In this document: positions 32,307 to 39,980 of the stretch, in pieces
How positions within the stretch are numbered: position 1 is the stretch's first letter
Layout: each line of letters begins with the position of its first letter
Assembly (NCBI RefSeq): GCF_040676775.1
Contig: NZ_JBFAPP010000012.1
Coordinates: 1 to 64,000, forward strand
Source of the DNA: Micromonospora_G sp040676775
Lineage (GTDB): Bacteria > Actinomycetota > Actinomycetes > Mycobacteriales > Micromonosporaceae
Direction of reading: 5' to 3'
DNA length: 64,000 nucleotides
Position numbers and translations under genes: made by a program
Notes under the pieces: model-generated
Database searches by the model: none
The model's input: only the letters and a program-made list of their open reading frames with translations
Told to the model about the DNA's origin: nothing

Positions 32307-32316
32307 TCGCGAATCG

Positions 32317-32348
32317 CTGGTGTCCTCCGTCGCGGCGGAGGACACCAG
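32317..32348. terminator. Bidirectional terminator
   Basis: CTGGTGTCCTCCG (32317-32329) pairs perfectly with CGGAGGACACCAG (32336-32348) around TCGCGG. It lies between the 43-residue gene and the convergent helR stop. Confidence 0.85.
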
Positions 32349-32356
32349 CGGCGTCG

Positions 32357-34504
32357 TCAGGAGTTCGTGAGGATGACGAGCTGCCGGGTCGCGCGGGTCA
32401 TCGCGACGTAGCGGTCTACCGCCGCCTCGATTCCGCCGCCGAACGCCTCCGGTTCGACCAGGACGACGAGGTCGAACTCCAGCCCCTTCGACAGCTCCGG
32501 GGACAGCGACCGTACGCGGGGCGTCGCCCGGAACGTGGGATCGCCGATCACGCAGGCGATCCCCTCGGTGTGTGCGGCGAGCCAGGTGTCGAGGATCGAC
32601 CCCAGCTCGCAAACAGCCCCGTGTACGACGGGGAGGTCGCTGCTCCGGATGGAGGTCGGCACGTTGGCGTCCGGGAGTACGGCCCGGATCACCGGCTCCG
32701 CTTCCGCCATGACCTCCTTCGGCGTCCGGTAGTTGATGCTCAGCGAGGCCAGGGTGATCCGGTCGAGCCCGACCCGTTCGAGCCGTTCCTGCCACGATTC
32801 GGTGAAACCGTGCCTGGCCTGGGCGCGGTCCCCGACGATGGTGAAGCTCCGGGACGGGCAGCGCAGCAGCAACATCTGCCACTGCGCGTCGGTCAGTTCC
32901 TGGGCCTCGTCCACCACAACGTGTGCGAACGGGCCGGCGAGCAGGTCCGCCTCGACGCCTGGCTGTGCGGACTCGTGGACCAGGGCGTCCTGCAGGTCCG
33001 GTCCGTGCAGCATGATCATCGCGCCTTCGTTGTCGTCCTCGGCCTCCAGCAACTCCTCGACGACCCGGTCCATCTGCTCGCGTTTGGCGGCGAGGGTGGC
33101 GTCGTGTCGACGCTGACGTCGTGCCGCCTGTGGGTCACCGAGCCGTTGCCGTGCCGCGTCCAGGAAGGGCAGGTCGGAAACCGTCCAGGCCCGGGCATCC
33201 GCGCGTTGCAGCTTCCGGATCTCGTCGGGGGTGAGCCACGGTGCGCACCTGCGCAGGTACGCGGGCACCGACCACAGGTCGCCGACGAGATCGGCCGCGT
33301 CGAGCAGCGGCCATGCGCGGTTGAAGGTGGTGAGCAGTTCCCGGTTCTGCCGCAGCGAACGGCGGAGCAGGTCCTCCGGTTCGTCGCCGTCGTACTTGTC
33401 GACCAGGATCTCCAGCAGCTTCTCCCAGATCTGGTCCCGCGCCTCGTTGTGCGGGGTGCCCGGATCGGGTGTCTCGAACGCCTCGGCCCAGTCGTCGGCG
33501 CGTAGCCGGATGTCGGACCATTCGGTGCTGACCGTCATCGGTACGGTCGGAGGCTCCTCGTAGAACCTCACGGCCGCCTCGACCGCCCGGACCAGTTGCG
33601 CGGACGACTTCAGGGCGGCGACCTCCGGATCGGCCTCGACCTGTGCCGCCGCCCCCTCGGCGACCAGGTCCCGCAGCGTGCAGATCTGCACGTCGTCCTC
33701 ACCGAGGCTGGGCAGGACGTCGGCGACGTACGCCAGGTAGGGCTGGTGCGGGCCGACGAACAGCACGCCGCCGCGGCGGTGCCCGAGCCGGGGATCGGAG
33801 TAGAGCAGGTACGCGGTGCGGTGCAGCGCCACGACGGTCTTCCCCGTACCCGGGCCGCCGTCGACGACGAGAGCGCCGCGCGATCCCGCTCGGATGATGG
33901 CGTCCTGGTCGGCCTGGATGGTGCCGAGCACGTCTCGCATCCGGGCCGAGCGGTTGCTGCCCAGGCTGGCGATGAACGCGGACTGGTCGTCGAGTGCGGC
34001 GTGCCCCTCCCACCCGTCCGGGGTGAACACCTCGTCCCAGTAGTCGGTGATCCTGCCCCGGGTCCAGCGGTACCGGCGGCGGCTGGTCAGGCCCATCGGG
34101 TTGGCGTGGGTCGCGCCGAAGAAGGGCTCGGCGGCCGGGGAGCGCCAGTCCAGGAGCAGCCGCCGGCCCGCGCCGTCGGTGAGGGCGAGCCGTCCGACGT
34201 ACACGGGTTCGGGGTCGTCCGCGTTCACCATGTGTCCGAGGCACAGGTCCGAGCCGTAACGGCGCAGGGTGCGCAGTCGGGCGGTCAGCCGGTGGATCTC
34301 CTGGTCCCGGTCCATCGCCGCCTGGCCGACACCACCGGGCGCCTTGCGTTCGGCGTCGAGGCGGTCGGACAGGTCGGTGATCGTCTGCTCGAGGCTCTCG
34401 GTGATTGCCGCGAAGTGCTGCTCGTCGCGGGCGATCAGCGTCGCTTCGGCCTTGGCGGCGAGTCGGTCCGGCAGGTCGAAAACGCTCTCGGTCCCCAGGC
34501 TCAC
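32357..34504 (-). CDS. helR: HelR: RNA-polymerase-recycling helicase-like ATPase (rifamycin resistance)
   Basis: 715 residues from GTG 34504. A UvrD-like SF1 ATPase with N-terminal coiled-coil (about 10-65), Walker A GGPGTGKTVVALHRTAYLL (about 215), Walker B VVVDEAQELTDAQWQML (about 530), NYRTPKEVM (motif IV, about 590) and the final VDRYVAMTRATRQLVILTN. This layout is that of HelD/HelR proteins, which enter RNA polymerase channels and release stalled enzyme. HelR in Streptomyces displaces bound rifamycins. What decides HelR over HelD is the rifamycin-associated element 56 nt upstream. The frame remains open to a TTG within that element, but GTG 34504 matches the family start better. Confidence 0.88.
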   Translation of the reverse strand: MSLGTESVFDLPDRLAAKAEATLIARDEQHFAAITESLEQTITDLSDRLDAERKAPGGVGQAAMDRDQEIHRLTARLRTLRRYGSDLCLGHMVNADDPEPVYVGRLALTDGAGRRLLLDWRSPAAEPFFGATHANPMGLTSRRRYRWTRGRITDYWDEVFTPDGWEGHAALDDQSAFIASLGSNRSARMRDVLGTIQADQDAIIRAGSRGALVVDGGPGTGKTVVALHRTAYLLYSDPRLGHRRGGVLFVGPHQPYLAYVADVLPSLGEDDVQICTLRDLVAEGAAAQVEADPEVAALKSSAQLVRAVEAAVRFYEEPPTVPMTVSTEWSDIRLRADDWAEAFETPDPGTPHNEARDQIWEKLLEILVDKYDGDEPEDLLRRSLRQNRELLTTFNRAWPLLDAADLVGDLWSVPAYLRRCAPWLTPDEIRKLQRADARAWTVSDLPFLDAARQRLGDPQAARRQRRHDATLAAKREQMDRVVEELLEAEDDNEGAMIMLHGPDLQDALVHESAQPGVEADLLAGPFAHVVVDEAQELTDAQWQMLLLRCPSRSFTIVGDRAQARHGFTESWQERLERVGLDRITLASLSINYRTPKEVMAEAEPVIRAVLPDANVPTSIRSSDLPVVHGAVCELGSILDTWLAAHTEGIACVIGDPTFRATPRVRSLSPELSKGLEFDLVVLVEPEAFGGGIEAAVDRYVAMTRATRQLVILTNS

Positions 34505-34559
34505 GGCATCCCCATTTCCGCAGGTACTGACCTCAGCCAGCGATTCTGCGGCACACCCG

Positions 34560-34578
34560 GGGTCTTGCCGCAAGACCC
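34560..34578 (-). promoter_or_regulatory. Rifamycin-associated element (RAE)
   Basis: GGGTCTTGCCGCAAGACCC is a perfect 9-1-9 palindrome, and flanking bases ACCC/GGGT extend it after one mismatch. The core CTTGCNGCAAG is that of the RAE known upstream of inducible rifamycin-inactivation and helR genes in actinomycetes. It precedes the helR GTG by 55 nt. Confidence 0.88.
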
Positions 34579-34627
34579 GGGGTGCGGTATACGTTAGGAG
34601 TGGAAGGAGTGGGTATGCCTCTTTCCT

Positions 34628-35200
34628 TCACTCGCCCCTGACGGGGCTGACTCCCGCCACGGTCAGGTCGAGCAGCCGGCCCGCCTCGGTGGCGGCATCC
34701 GGGTGGTGTTCCGTCGCCAGCGCGATGCCGGTGATCAGCGCGAGCAGGTCGGTGATGGTCACGCCCGGCGCCAGCGCACCGTCGTCGGCGGCGCGGCGCA
34801 CCAGTGGTTCGCCGGCCTCGGTGAGCTGTGCCGTCGCGCAGTGCTCGTGCTCCACCCCCGCTTCGGCCACCCGGTCGCGGGTCAGCGCGATGGCCAGTCC
34901 CCGGATCGTTGCCGCGTCTGCGGTGACGGCACCCAGCCACTCCAGCAGCGCGGCCCGAGTGTCGGCCGCTCCGGTCAGGTCGCGGGCCCGGGCGCAGAGG
35001 AGTTCGATCCGTTCCCGGAAGACCGCCTCCAGTAGTGCGTGGCGGCTGGGGAAGTGCCGGCGCACGGTGGCCGATCCGACCCCGGCGAGGCGGGCGATCT
35101 GCTCCAGGGACGCGTCGGCGCCGTACGCGGCGATCTCCGCCTCGGCCACCGCGAGCAGGCGCGTGTAGTTGCGCCGGGCGTCCGCACGCTGGACGGGCAT
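34628..35200 (-). CDS. TetR-family regulator of the NmrA-like gene
   Basis: 190 residues. HTH: LAVAEAEIAAYGADASLEQIA then VGSATVRRHFPSRHALLEAVF (about 15-60). The C-terminal domain is SbtR/KstR-like helical. It is divergent from an NmrA-type reductase gene with a perfect 23-bp palindrome between, a classic arrangement in which TetR represses both. The gene ends 50 nt before the RAE of helR; readthrough into helR on the same strand is possible, but the RAE implies a separate promoter. Confidence 0.87.
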   Translation of the reverse strand: MPVQRADARRNYTRLLAVAEAEIAAYGADASLEQIARLAGVGSATVRRHFPSRHALLEAVFRERIELLCARARDLTGAADTRAALLEWLGAVTADAATIRGLAIALTRDRVAEAGVEHEHCATAQLTEAGEPLVRRAADDGALAPGVTITDLLALITGIALATEHHPDAATEAGRLLDLTVAGVSPVRGE

Positions 35201-35253
35201 GGCGTCACCTCAGGTTTGCTAAGTGGCGGGGTCCTCCGTATCGTAGCCAAGCA

Positions 35254-35276
35254 TAAACGGCGGGCCCCGCCGTTTA
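35254..35276. promoter_or_regulatory. 23-bp palindromic TetR operator
   Basis: TAAACGGCGGG (35254-35264), a central C, and its exact complement CCCGCCGTTTA (35266-35276). It lies midway between the divergent tetR and NmrA-like genes and overlaps their promoters, so it is the probable TetR operator. Confidence 0.85.
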
Positions 35277-35304
35277 ACGTACGTGCAGTTCAGGAGGAGT
35301 CCCA

Positions 35305-36231
35305 ATGGACACCGATCCCGCACCCGTCCTGGTCACCGGCGCCACCGGACAACAGGGTGGCGCCACCACCCGTGCCCTGCTCGCGGCGGGCGTACCCGTC
35401 CGGGCGTTGGTCCGTGACCCCGCAACGGATCGAGCGAAGGCCGTCGAAGCTCTCGGCGCCGAACTGGTCACCGGCGACCTCGACGACCGCGACTCCCTGG
35501 TCCGGGCCGCACGGGGAGCCCGAGCCGTCTTCTCGGTGCAGATGCCCCGGATGACCGAGGGCGGTCTCGACTTCGACGGCGAGCTGGCCCAGGCCGTCAA
35601 CCTGATCGAGGCCGCGCTGGCCGCCGGTGTGCCGCAGTTCGTGCACACGTCCGTCTCCGGTGCCGGACAGCACACCGAGACCGCCGGCTGGGACGAAGGC
35701 CGCTGGGCGCCGTTGGCGCTCTACTACACCACCAAGGCCGGCATCCAGGATCGCGTACGCGAGGCGGGCTTCGAACACTGGACGCTGGTCAAGCCGGGCT
35801 GGTTCATGGAGAACTTCCTGCCGTCGGTCGCGTACCTGTTCCCCCGGGGTGTCGACGGCGGCCTGGCGACCGTCCTGAAGCCACAGACCCGGCTCTCCCT
35901 CGTCGCGGTCGACGACATCGGCAGGGCGGTCGCCGCGGCCATCGCCGAACCCGAACGGTTCCACCGTGTGGAGCTGGAACTGGCGAGCGACTACCTGACC
36001 ATGACGGACATCGCGAAGGTCCTCTCCGGTGCCCTGGGCACCGAGCTGACCGCGCCCGACATGACCGAGGAGGAGGCGCTCGCCGCGGGAATGCCGGTGT
36101 GGGCGGGCGTCTCGCACGCACGCATCAACGTGACCGGGCAACCCGCCCGCCCGGAGTACGCACGGGCCCTCGGCATCCCGCTGACCACGTTCGAGGAATG
36201 GGCCCACGCCCACCTGCGGCCCACCGCCTGA
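35305..36231 (+). CDS. NmrA-like NAD(P)-binding protein
   Basis: 308 residues. Atypical short-chain dehydrogenase of the NmrA/QOR2 group: VLVTGATGQQGGATTRALL (8-26) is the dinucleotide-binding motif and VRALVRDPATD follows the second strand. HTSVSGAGQH and the ALYYTTKAGIQDRVRE region replace the usual catalytic YxxxK. Such proteins are NADPH sensors or quinone/isoflavone-type reductases. GGAGGAG is 8 nt before the ATG. It is controlled probably by the divergent TetR protein. Substrate unknown. Confidence 0.83.
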   Translation: MDTDPAPVLVTGATGQQGGATTRALLAAGVPVRALVRDPATDRAKAVEALGAELVTGDLDDRDSLVRAARGARAVFSVQMPRMTEGGLDFDGELAQAVNLIEAALAAGVPQFVHTSVSGAGQHTETAGWDEGRWAPLALYYTTKAGIQDRVREAGFEHWTLVKPGWFMENFLPSVAYLFPRGVDGGLATVLKPQTRLSLVAVDDIGRAVAAAIAEPERFHRVELELASDYLTMTDIAKVLSGALGTELTAPDMTEEEALAAGMPVWAGVSHARINVTGQPARPEYARALGIPLTTFEEWAHAHLRPTA

Positions 36232-36291
36232 CGCCGCCCGAGCCCGGTGACCGCTCCGGGCGGGTCCCGAAGCGGTCCCGGCAGCAGCCCG

Positions 36292-36324
36292 GACGCCCCC
36301 GTACCGATGCGGTACGGGGGCGTC
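36292..36324. terminator. Bidirectional terminator
   Basis: GACGCCCCCGTACCG (36292-36306) pairs perfectly with CGGTACGGGGGCGTC (36310-36324) around ATG. It separates the convergent NmrA-like and pirin genes. Confidence 0.9.
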
Positions 36325-36335
36325 GCTGTGCCGTG

Positions 36336-37325
36336 TTACGGGCGCGGGGTGCGGCCGTCGGTGTGCGGGACCCGTGCGGCGGGGATGACTCCCAGCCGGC
36401 CGGCCTGGTAGTCCTCGAACGCCTTGGCCAGCTCGTCGCGGGTGTTCATCACGAACGGGCCGTACTGCGCGACCGGCTCCCGGATCGGGAGGCCGCCCAT
36501 GATGTAGAGGTCGAGCACGGGTGTGTTCGAGTCCTGCTGCTCGTCGGCGGCGAACCGCAGGGCCTCGCCGGGCCCGTGCACCGCGAGCTGACCGGTGTGC
36601 ACCGGCCGGCGTTCGGTGCCGACCGTGCCCCGCCCGCCGAGAACGTAGACCAGGGCGTTGAAGTCCGAGCGCCAGGGCAGGTCGACCGAGGCGCCGGGCT
36701 GCACCGTCACGTGGGTGATGGTGATCGGGGTGAAGGTCGAGCCCGGTCCCTGGTGGCCGTCGATCTCACCGGCGATGACCCGCAGCAGCGCGCCGCCGTC
36801 CGGGGTGGTCAGCAGGGCCGACTCCTTGCCCCGGATGTCCTGGTAGCGCGGCGGGTTCATCTTGGCCACCCGGGGCAGGTTGACCCAGAGCTGCAGGCCG
36901 TGGAAGAGACCACCGCTCATCACCAGGTGCTCCGGCGGTGCCTCGATGTGCAGCAGTCCGCTACCTGCGGTCATCCACTGGGTGTCCCCGTCGGTGATGG
37001 TGCCCCCGCCGCCGTTGGAGTCCTGGTGGTCGAAGATCCCGTCGATGATGTACGTGACCGTCTCGAACCCTCGGTGCGGGTGCCACGGCGTGCCCTTCGG
37101 CTCACCCGGCGCGTAGTCGACCTCGCCCATCTGGTCCAGGTGGATGAACGGGTCGAGTTCGGGCATCGGCACCCCGGCGAACGCGCGCCGGACCGGGAAG
37201 CCCTCGCCCTCGAAGCCACTCGGTGCGGTGATCACCCGGCGCACCTTCCGGTATTCGGTGGTCTGCTCGTCGAGTCGCGGCAGCCGCGGCAGGACCAGCA
37301 CGTTTTCCACGGTGATCGCGGGCAT
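36336..37325 (-). CDS. Pirin-family protein
   Basis: 329 residues, a bicupin. The N-terminal cupin has the metal motif HPHRGFETVTYI (about 82-93) with HLDQMGEVDYAPGEPKGTPW before it and GLLHIEAPPEHL-type block about 124; the C-terminal pirin domain ends PIREPVAQYGPFVMNTRDEL. Bacterial pirins of this type can act as quercetin dioxygenases or redox-linked regulators. The gene follows a marR gene by 9 nt on the same strand, so the two form an operon that probably responds to quinones or phenolics (inferred). Confidence 0.9.
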   Translation of the reverse strand: MPAITVENVLVLPRLPRLDEQTTEYRKVRRVITAPSGFEGEGFPVRRAFAGVPMPELDPFIHLDQMGEVDYAPGEPKGTPWHPHRGFETVTYIIDGIFDHQDSNGGGGTITDGDTQWMTAGSGLLHIEAPPEHLVMSGGLFHGLQLWVNLPRVAKMNPPRYQDIRGKESALLTTPDGGALLRVIAGEIDGHQGPGSTFTPITITHVTVQPGASVDLPWRSDFNALVYVLGGRGTVGTERRPVHTGQLAVHGPGEALRFAADEQQDSNTPVLDLYIMGGLPIREPVAQYGPFVMNTRDELAKAFEDYQAGRLGVIPAARVPHTDGRTPRP

Positions 37326-37334
37326 CGTCTTCTC

Positions 37335-37835
37335 CTAGCTGGTGGTGAGGTCGGAGCTGGTGGGGGAGTCGGTGGCGGAGGGACGGGTGGGGGCCAGGCG
37401 TTCGCCGAGCCGCTCGAACACCCGGGTCAGGACGGTCAGCTCGTCCTCGCTCAGGTCGTCCATCAGGTGCTGGCGTACCGATGCCGCGTGCTGCGGGGCG
37501 GCCTGCTGGAGGGTGAGCAGGCCGGCGGCCGTCAGCACCGCCTCGCTGCCGCGTCGGTCGGCGGGGCACGGCTGCCGGGTGACCAGGCCGCGCTTTTCCA
37601 TGGTCGAGATCTGGTACGTCAGCCGGCTGGGTGAGAAGACCAGTTGCCCGGCCAGCTCACCCATCCGCAGGCGCTGGCCGGGCGTCTCGGAGAGCAGGAC
37701 CAGCACCTGGTAGTCGGCGAGGCTCAGCTCGCTCGTCGCGCGCAACTCGTCTTCGAGCTGGTTGAACAACCGCTGGCTCGACTCGATGTACGCGCGCCAG
37801 CAGACGAGCTGAGCGCTGTTCAAACTCTGCGTCAC
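37335..37835 (-). CDS. MarR-family regulator
   Basis: 166 residues. Winged-helix core: LADYQVLVLLSETPGQRLRM, LAGQLVFSPSRLTYQISTME (recognition helix, about 63-82) and the wing VTRQPCPADRRGSEAVLT, as in MarR proteins. One cysteine (Cys in QPCPADRR) lies in the wing, and Cys12 near the N-terminus could be redox sensing. It is cotranscribed with the pirin gene. A near-palindrome lies just upstream of its start. Confidence 0.87.
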   Translation of the reverse strand: MTQSLNSAQLVCWRAYIESSQRLFNQLEDELRATSELSLADYQVLVLLSETPGQRLRMGELAGQLVFSPSRLTYQISTMEKRGLVTRQPCPADRRGSEAVLTAAGLLTLQQAAPQHAASVRQHLMDDLSEDELTVLTRVFERLGERLAPTRPSATDSPTSSDLTTS

Positions 37836-37854
37836 GTACGGAACAGTAGCACTC

Positions 37855-37868
37855 TTTCAAATTAGAAA
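37855..37868. promoter_or_regulatory. MarR operator candidate
   Basis: TTTCAAATTAGAAA is palindromic apart from one base pair and lies 19-33 nt upstream of the marR start, in a short AT-rich stretch of otherwise GC-rich DNA. This size and position suit autoregulation by MarR. Confidence 0.6.
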
Positions 37869-37990
37869 CAAACCTGCTGGCAGGGTGAGGATCAGCGCTC
37901 TCAGCTCGGGAGGGCATGTCCTACGGGTTTGAAGAGACCGCCTCGCGCGGCGCGTTCGAGCGGGAAATCGCAGGCACCGCCCGGTCCGGG

Positions 37991-38542
37991 ATGCGAGACT
38001 GCACGACCGTGGAACCTGTGCAGATATCCGTACCCGGTCTGTTGCTGCGGCCGTGGGACCTGGCGGACGCGCCCGAGGTCCTGGCGGCCATGCGCGAACC
38101 GGCGATCGCCCAGTGGAACGCCGCGCCGAGCGCGGCGGCCGGCCTCGAAGGCGCCCGCGAGTGGGTCCGGCGCCGGGCCGACTGGTCCAGCGGGGACCAC
38201 GCCTCGTTCGCGGTGGCCGATCCGGCGTCCGGGGCACTGCTCGGCTCGGTCTCGCTGCACCGCATCCACGACGGGGACGGCTCGATCGGCTACTGGACGC
38301 TCGCCCCGGCGCGGGGACGGGGCCTGGCGGCGCTGGCCGTCGGCACCGTGACCGGCTTCGCGTTCCAGCAGCTCGGACTGCACCGGATCGAACTGTGCCA
38401 CGCGGTGGCGAACGCCGCCTCCTGCCGGGTGGCGGAGAAGGCCGGTTACCCGCTGGAGGGGACCCTGCGCGAGTCGTACCGATACGGCGACCAGCAGCGT
38501 TACGACGAACACATCCACGGCCGGTTGGCCACGGACGGCTGA
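37991..38542 (+). CDS. GNAT acetyltransferase (RimJ-like)
   Basis: About 183 residues. The GNAT fold is seen in VPGLLLRPWDLADAPEVLAA at the start, SIGYWTLAPARGRGLAALAV (acetyl-CoA loop RGRGLA) and GLHRIELCHAVANAASCRVA followed by AEKAGYPLEGTLRES, characteristic of RimJ/RimL-type N-acetyltransferases. The substrate (protein N-terminus or small amine) is unknown. The start is uncertain: the frame is open from ATG 37916, but the RimJ-type beginning fits ATG 37991 or GTG 38009; none has a good ribosome site. Confidence 0.78.
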   Translation: MRDCTTVEPVQISVPGLLLRPWDLADAPEVLAAMREPAIAQWNAAPSAAAGLEGAREWVRRRADWSSGDHASFAVADPASGALLGSVSLHRIHDGDGSIGYWTLAPARGRGLAALAVGTVTGFAFQQLGLHRIELCHAVANAASCRVAEKAGYPLEGTLRESYRYGDQQRYDEHIHGRLATDG

Positions 38543-38566
38543 CCCCGGCGCCGCCACCGGGCTACC

Positions 38567-39160
38567 GTGGGCCGGGTGGACGAACTTGATCTCAGCGACT
38601 GGCGCGAGCGGGTGGCCCGGCTCTACCTCTCCGACCTGGACCTGACCGGCTTCCGGGCCGCTCGCGACGTTCTGTTCGCCCAGCACCCGCAGTCGCCCAT
38701 TCCGCTCGAAGAGCGGCCGGCGTTCACCGGCGTGCGGTACTTCCCGGAGAATCCGGAAGCCGTGGTCGAGGTCCCGGTGCGGCCCGCGGAGGGCACCCTG
38801 CGGATCGACACCGGCGGGCCCGACGGGGTCGTGCAGTACCGCCGGGTCGGCGTCGCGCAGACGCCGTGGGGTCCGCTGACCCTCTGGTGGATCGAGGCGT
38901 ACGGCGGCGGCCTGTTCCTGCCCTTCCGCGACGGCACCTGCGGCCCGGAGTCGTACGGCGGTGGCCGCTACCTCACCGACACCGTCAAGGGCACCTTCGG
39001 CCGTGGTCTCACCGTGCTCGCCGAGGATCGCGTCCGTCTCGACTTCAACTACGCGTACAACCCAAGCTGTGCCTACGACGACCGCTGGGCCTGCCCGCTC
39101 GCCCCGACCGAGAACCGGGTGACCGCCCCGATCAGCTCGGGCGAGCTGCGGTACAGGTAG
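38567..39160 (+). CDS. DUF1684 protein
   Basis: 197 residues. It has the conserved blocks of DUF1684: WRERVARLYLSD, FRAARDVLFAQHPQSPI, FLPFRDGTCGPESYGGGRYL and LDFNYAYNPSCAYDDRWACP, including the two close cysteines. The fold and role are unknown; these proteins are small, soluble and widespread. GTG at 38567 or 38576 may be the start. It follows the GNAT gene by 24 nt, so cotranscription is likely, and a strong terminator follows. Confidence 0.88.
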   Translation: MGRVDELDLSDWRERVARLYLSDLDLTGFRAARDVLFAQHPQSPIPLEERPAFTGVRYFPENPEAVVEVPVRPAEGTLRIDTGGPDGVVQYRRVGVAQTPWGPLTLWWIEAYGGGLFLPFRDGTCGPESYGGGRYLTDTVKGTFGRGLTVLAEDRVRLDFNYAYNPSCAYDDRWACPLAPTENRVTAPISSGELRYR

Positions 39161-39165
39161 CCGGA

Positions 39166-39207
39166 AGGGCCCCTCGTCACCGCTCCCGGAAGGTGGCGAG
39201 GGGCCCT
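39166..39207. terminator. Bidirectional terminator
   Basis: AGGGCCCCTCGTCACC (39166-39181) pairs with GGTGGCGAGGGGCCCT (39192-39207), 15 Watson-Crick pairs and one G-T. It separates convergent DUF1684 and stress-protein genes. Confidence 0.85.
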
Positions 39208-39219
39208 CGGTCCGACGTA

Positions 39220-39798
39220 TCAGCCGGGAGCGGTTTGCCAGTTCATCCGGCTCAGCACCTGGCGGGCCTGGTCGGCGAGGTCCGCGTCGACGGTGACCGC
39301 GTACTCACGGGCGCGCAGGGTGGCCGCCGAGGTGAAATCTCGGCGTCCGCCGGTGCTGGCGTGCGCGATGGCACCGAAGATCGCTCCCCAGGCGGCACCG
39401 ATCAGCAGACCGGCGACGATCACGGCCCACCAGTTGCCGACGGTGAAGATGCCGAACAACAGGCCGATGAACAGCCCGAACCACGCACCGGTGGCCAGAC
39501 CGGCCAGGGCGGCCCGAGCGGTGGTCAGCCGCCCCAGCACCGTCTCCACCAGCGCGAGGTTGGTGCCGATGATGGCGGTACGTTCCACCGGGAACCGGTT
39601 GTCGGCAAGGAAGTCGACCGCCTGTTGCGCCCCGGAGTAGTCGGGATACGACGCCATGGTCACGCTCGGGCGGAGGTTGTCGGCACCGCCGGCACCGGGC
39701 ATCCCGACCCCGCCGGCCGGACCGGGTGGCAGGTTGGAGCCACCACCGAGCAGGCCCGGTATCGCTGCCCGCCCACTAGAGGACATGGGTGTGGTCAT
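39220..39798 (-). CDS. YflT/general-stress-protein 17M-like membrane protein
   Basis: 192 residues. After a Gly/Pro-rich lead of ~45, the segment MASYPDYSGAQQAVDFLADNRFP matches the N-terminus of heat-induced stress proteins (YflT/GSP17M), followed by a glycine-zipper pair of membrane helices (LAGLATGAWFGLFIGLLFG and VIVAGLLIGAAWGAIFGAIA) and a mixed C-terminal part. AAGGAGG is ideally placed 6 nt before the ATG at 39798. The role is unknown; members are often under general stress sigma control. Confidence 0.82.
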   Translation of the reverse strand: MTTPMSSSGRAAIPGLLGGGSNLPPGPAGGVGMPGAGGADNLRPSVTMASYPDYSGAQQAVDFLADNRFPVERTAIIGTNLALVETVLGRLTTARAALAGLATGAWFGLFIGLLFGIFTVGNWWAVIVAGLLIGAAWGAIFGAIAHASTGGRRDFTSAATLRAREYAVTVDADLADQARQVLSRMNWQTAPG

Positions 39799-39980
39799 CA
39801 GCTGCCTCCTTCGTCAATGCCACGGTTTCCCGCCCCGGTACGGCGCTAACCCGTACCCGCCGTCCGATGGGGGTGGCCGCGATGGCCGTCGCGTCCCAGG
39901 CGTCCCGGGAGTCGGTGATGACACGTAGGAGCCCTGCGCCCGATTTCCGGCGCAGGGCTCCCGTTCCAGCTGGGCGGGGG

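Noticed and set aside
32039..33505. Plus-strand open frame across the helR end
   Set aside because: It overlaps the helicase gene antisense and gives an Arg/Gly-rich product without motifs.
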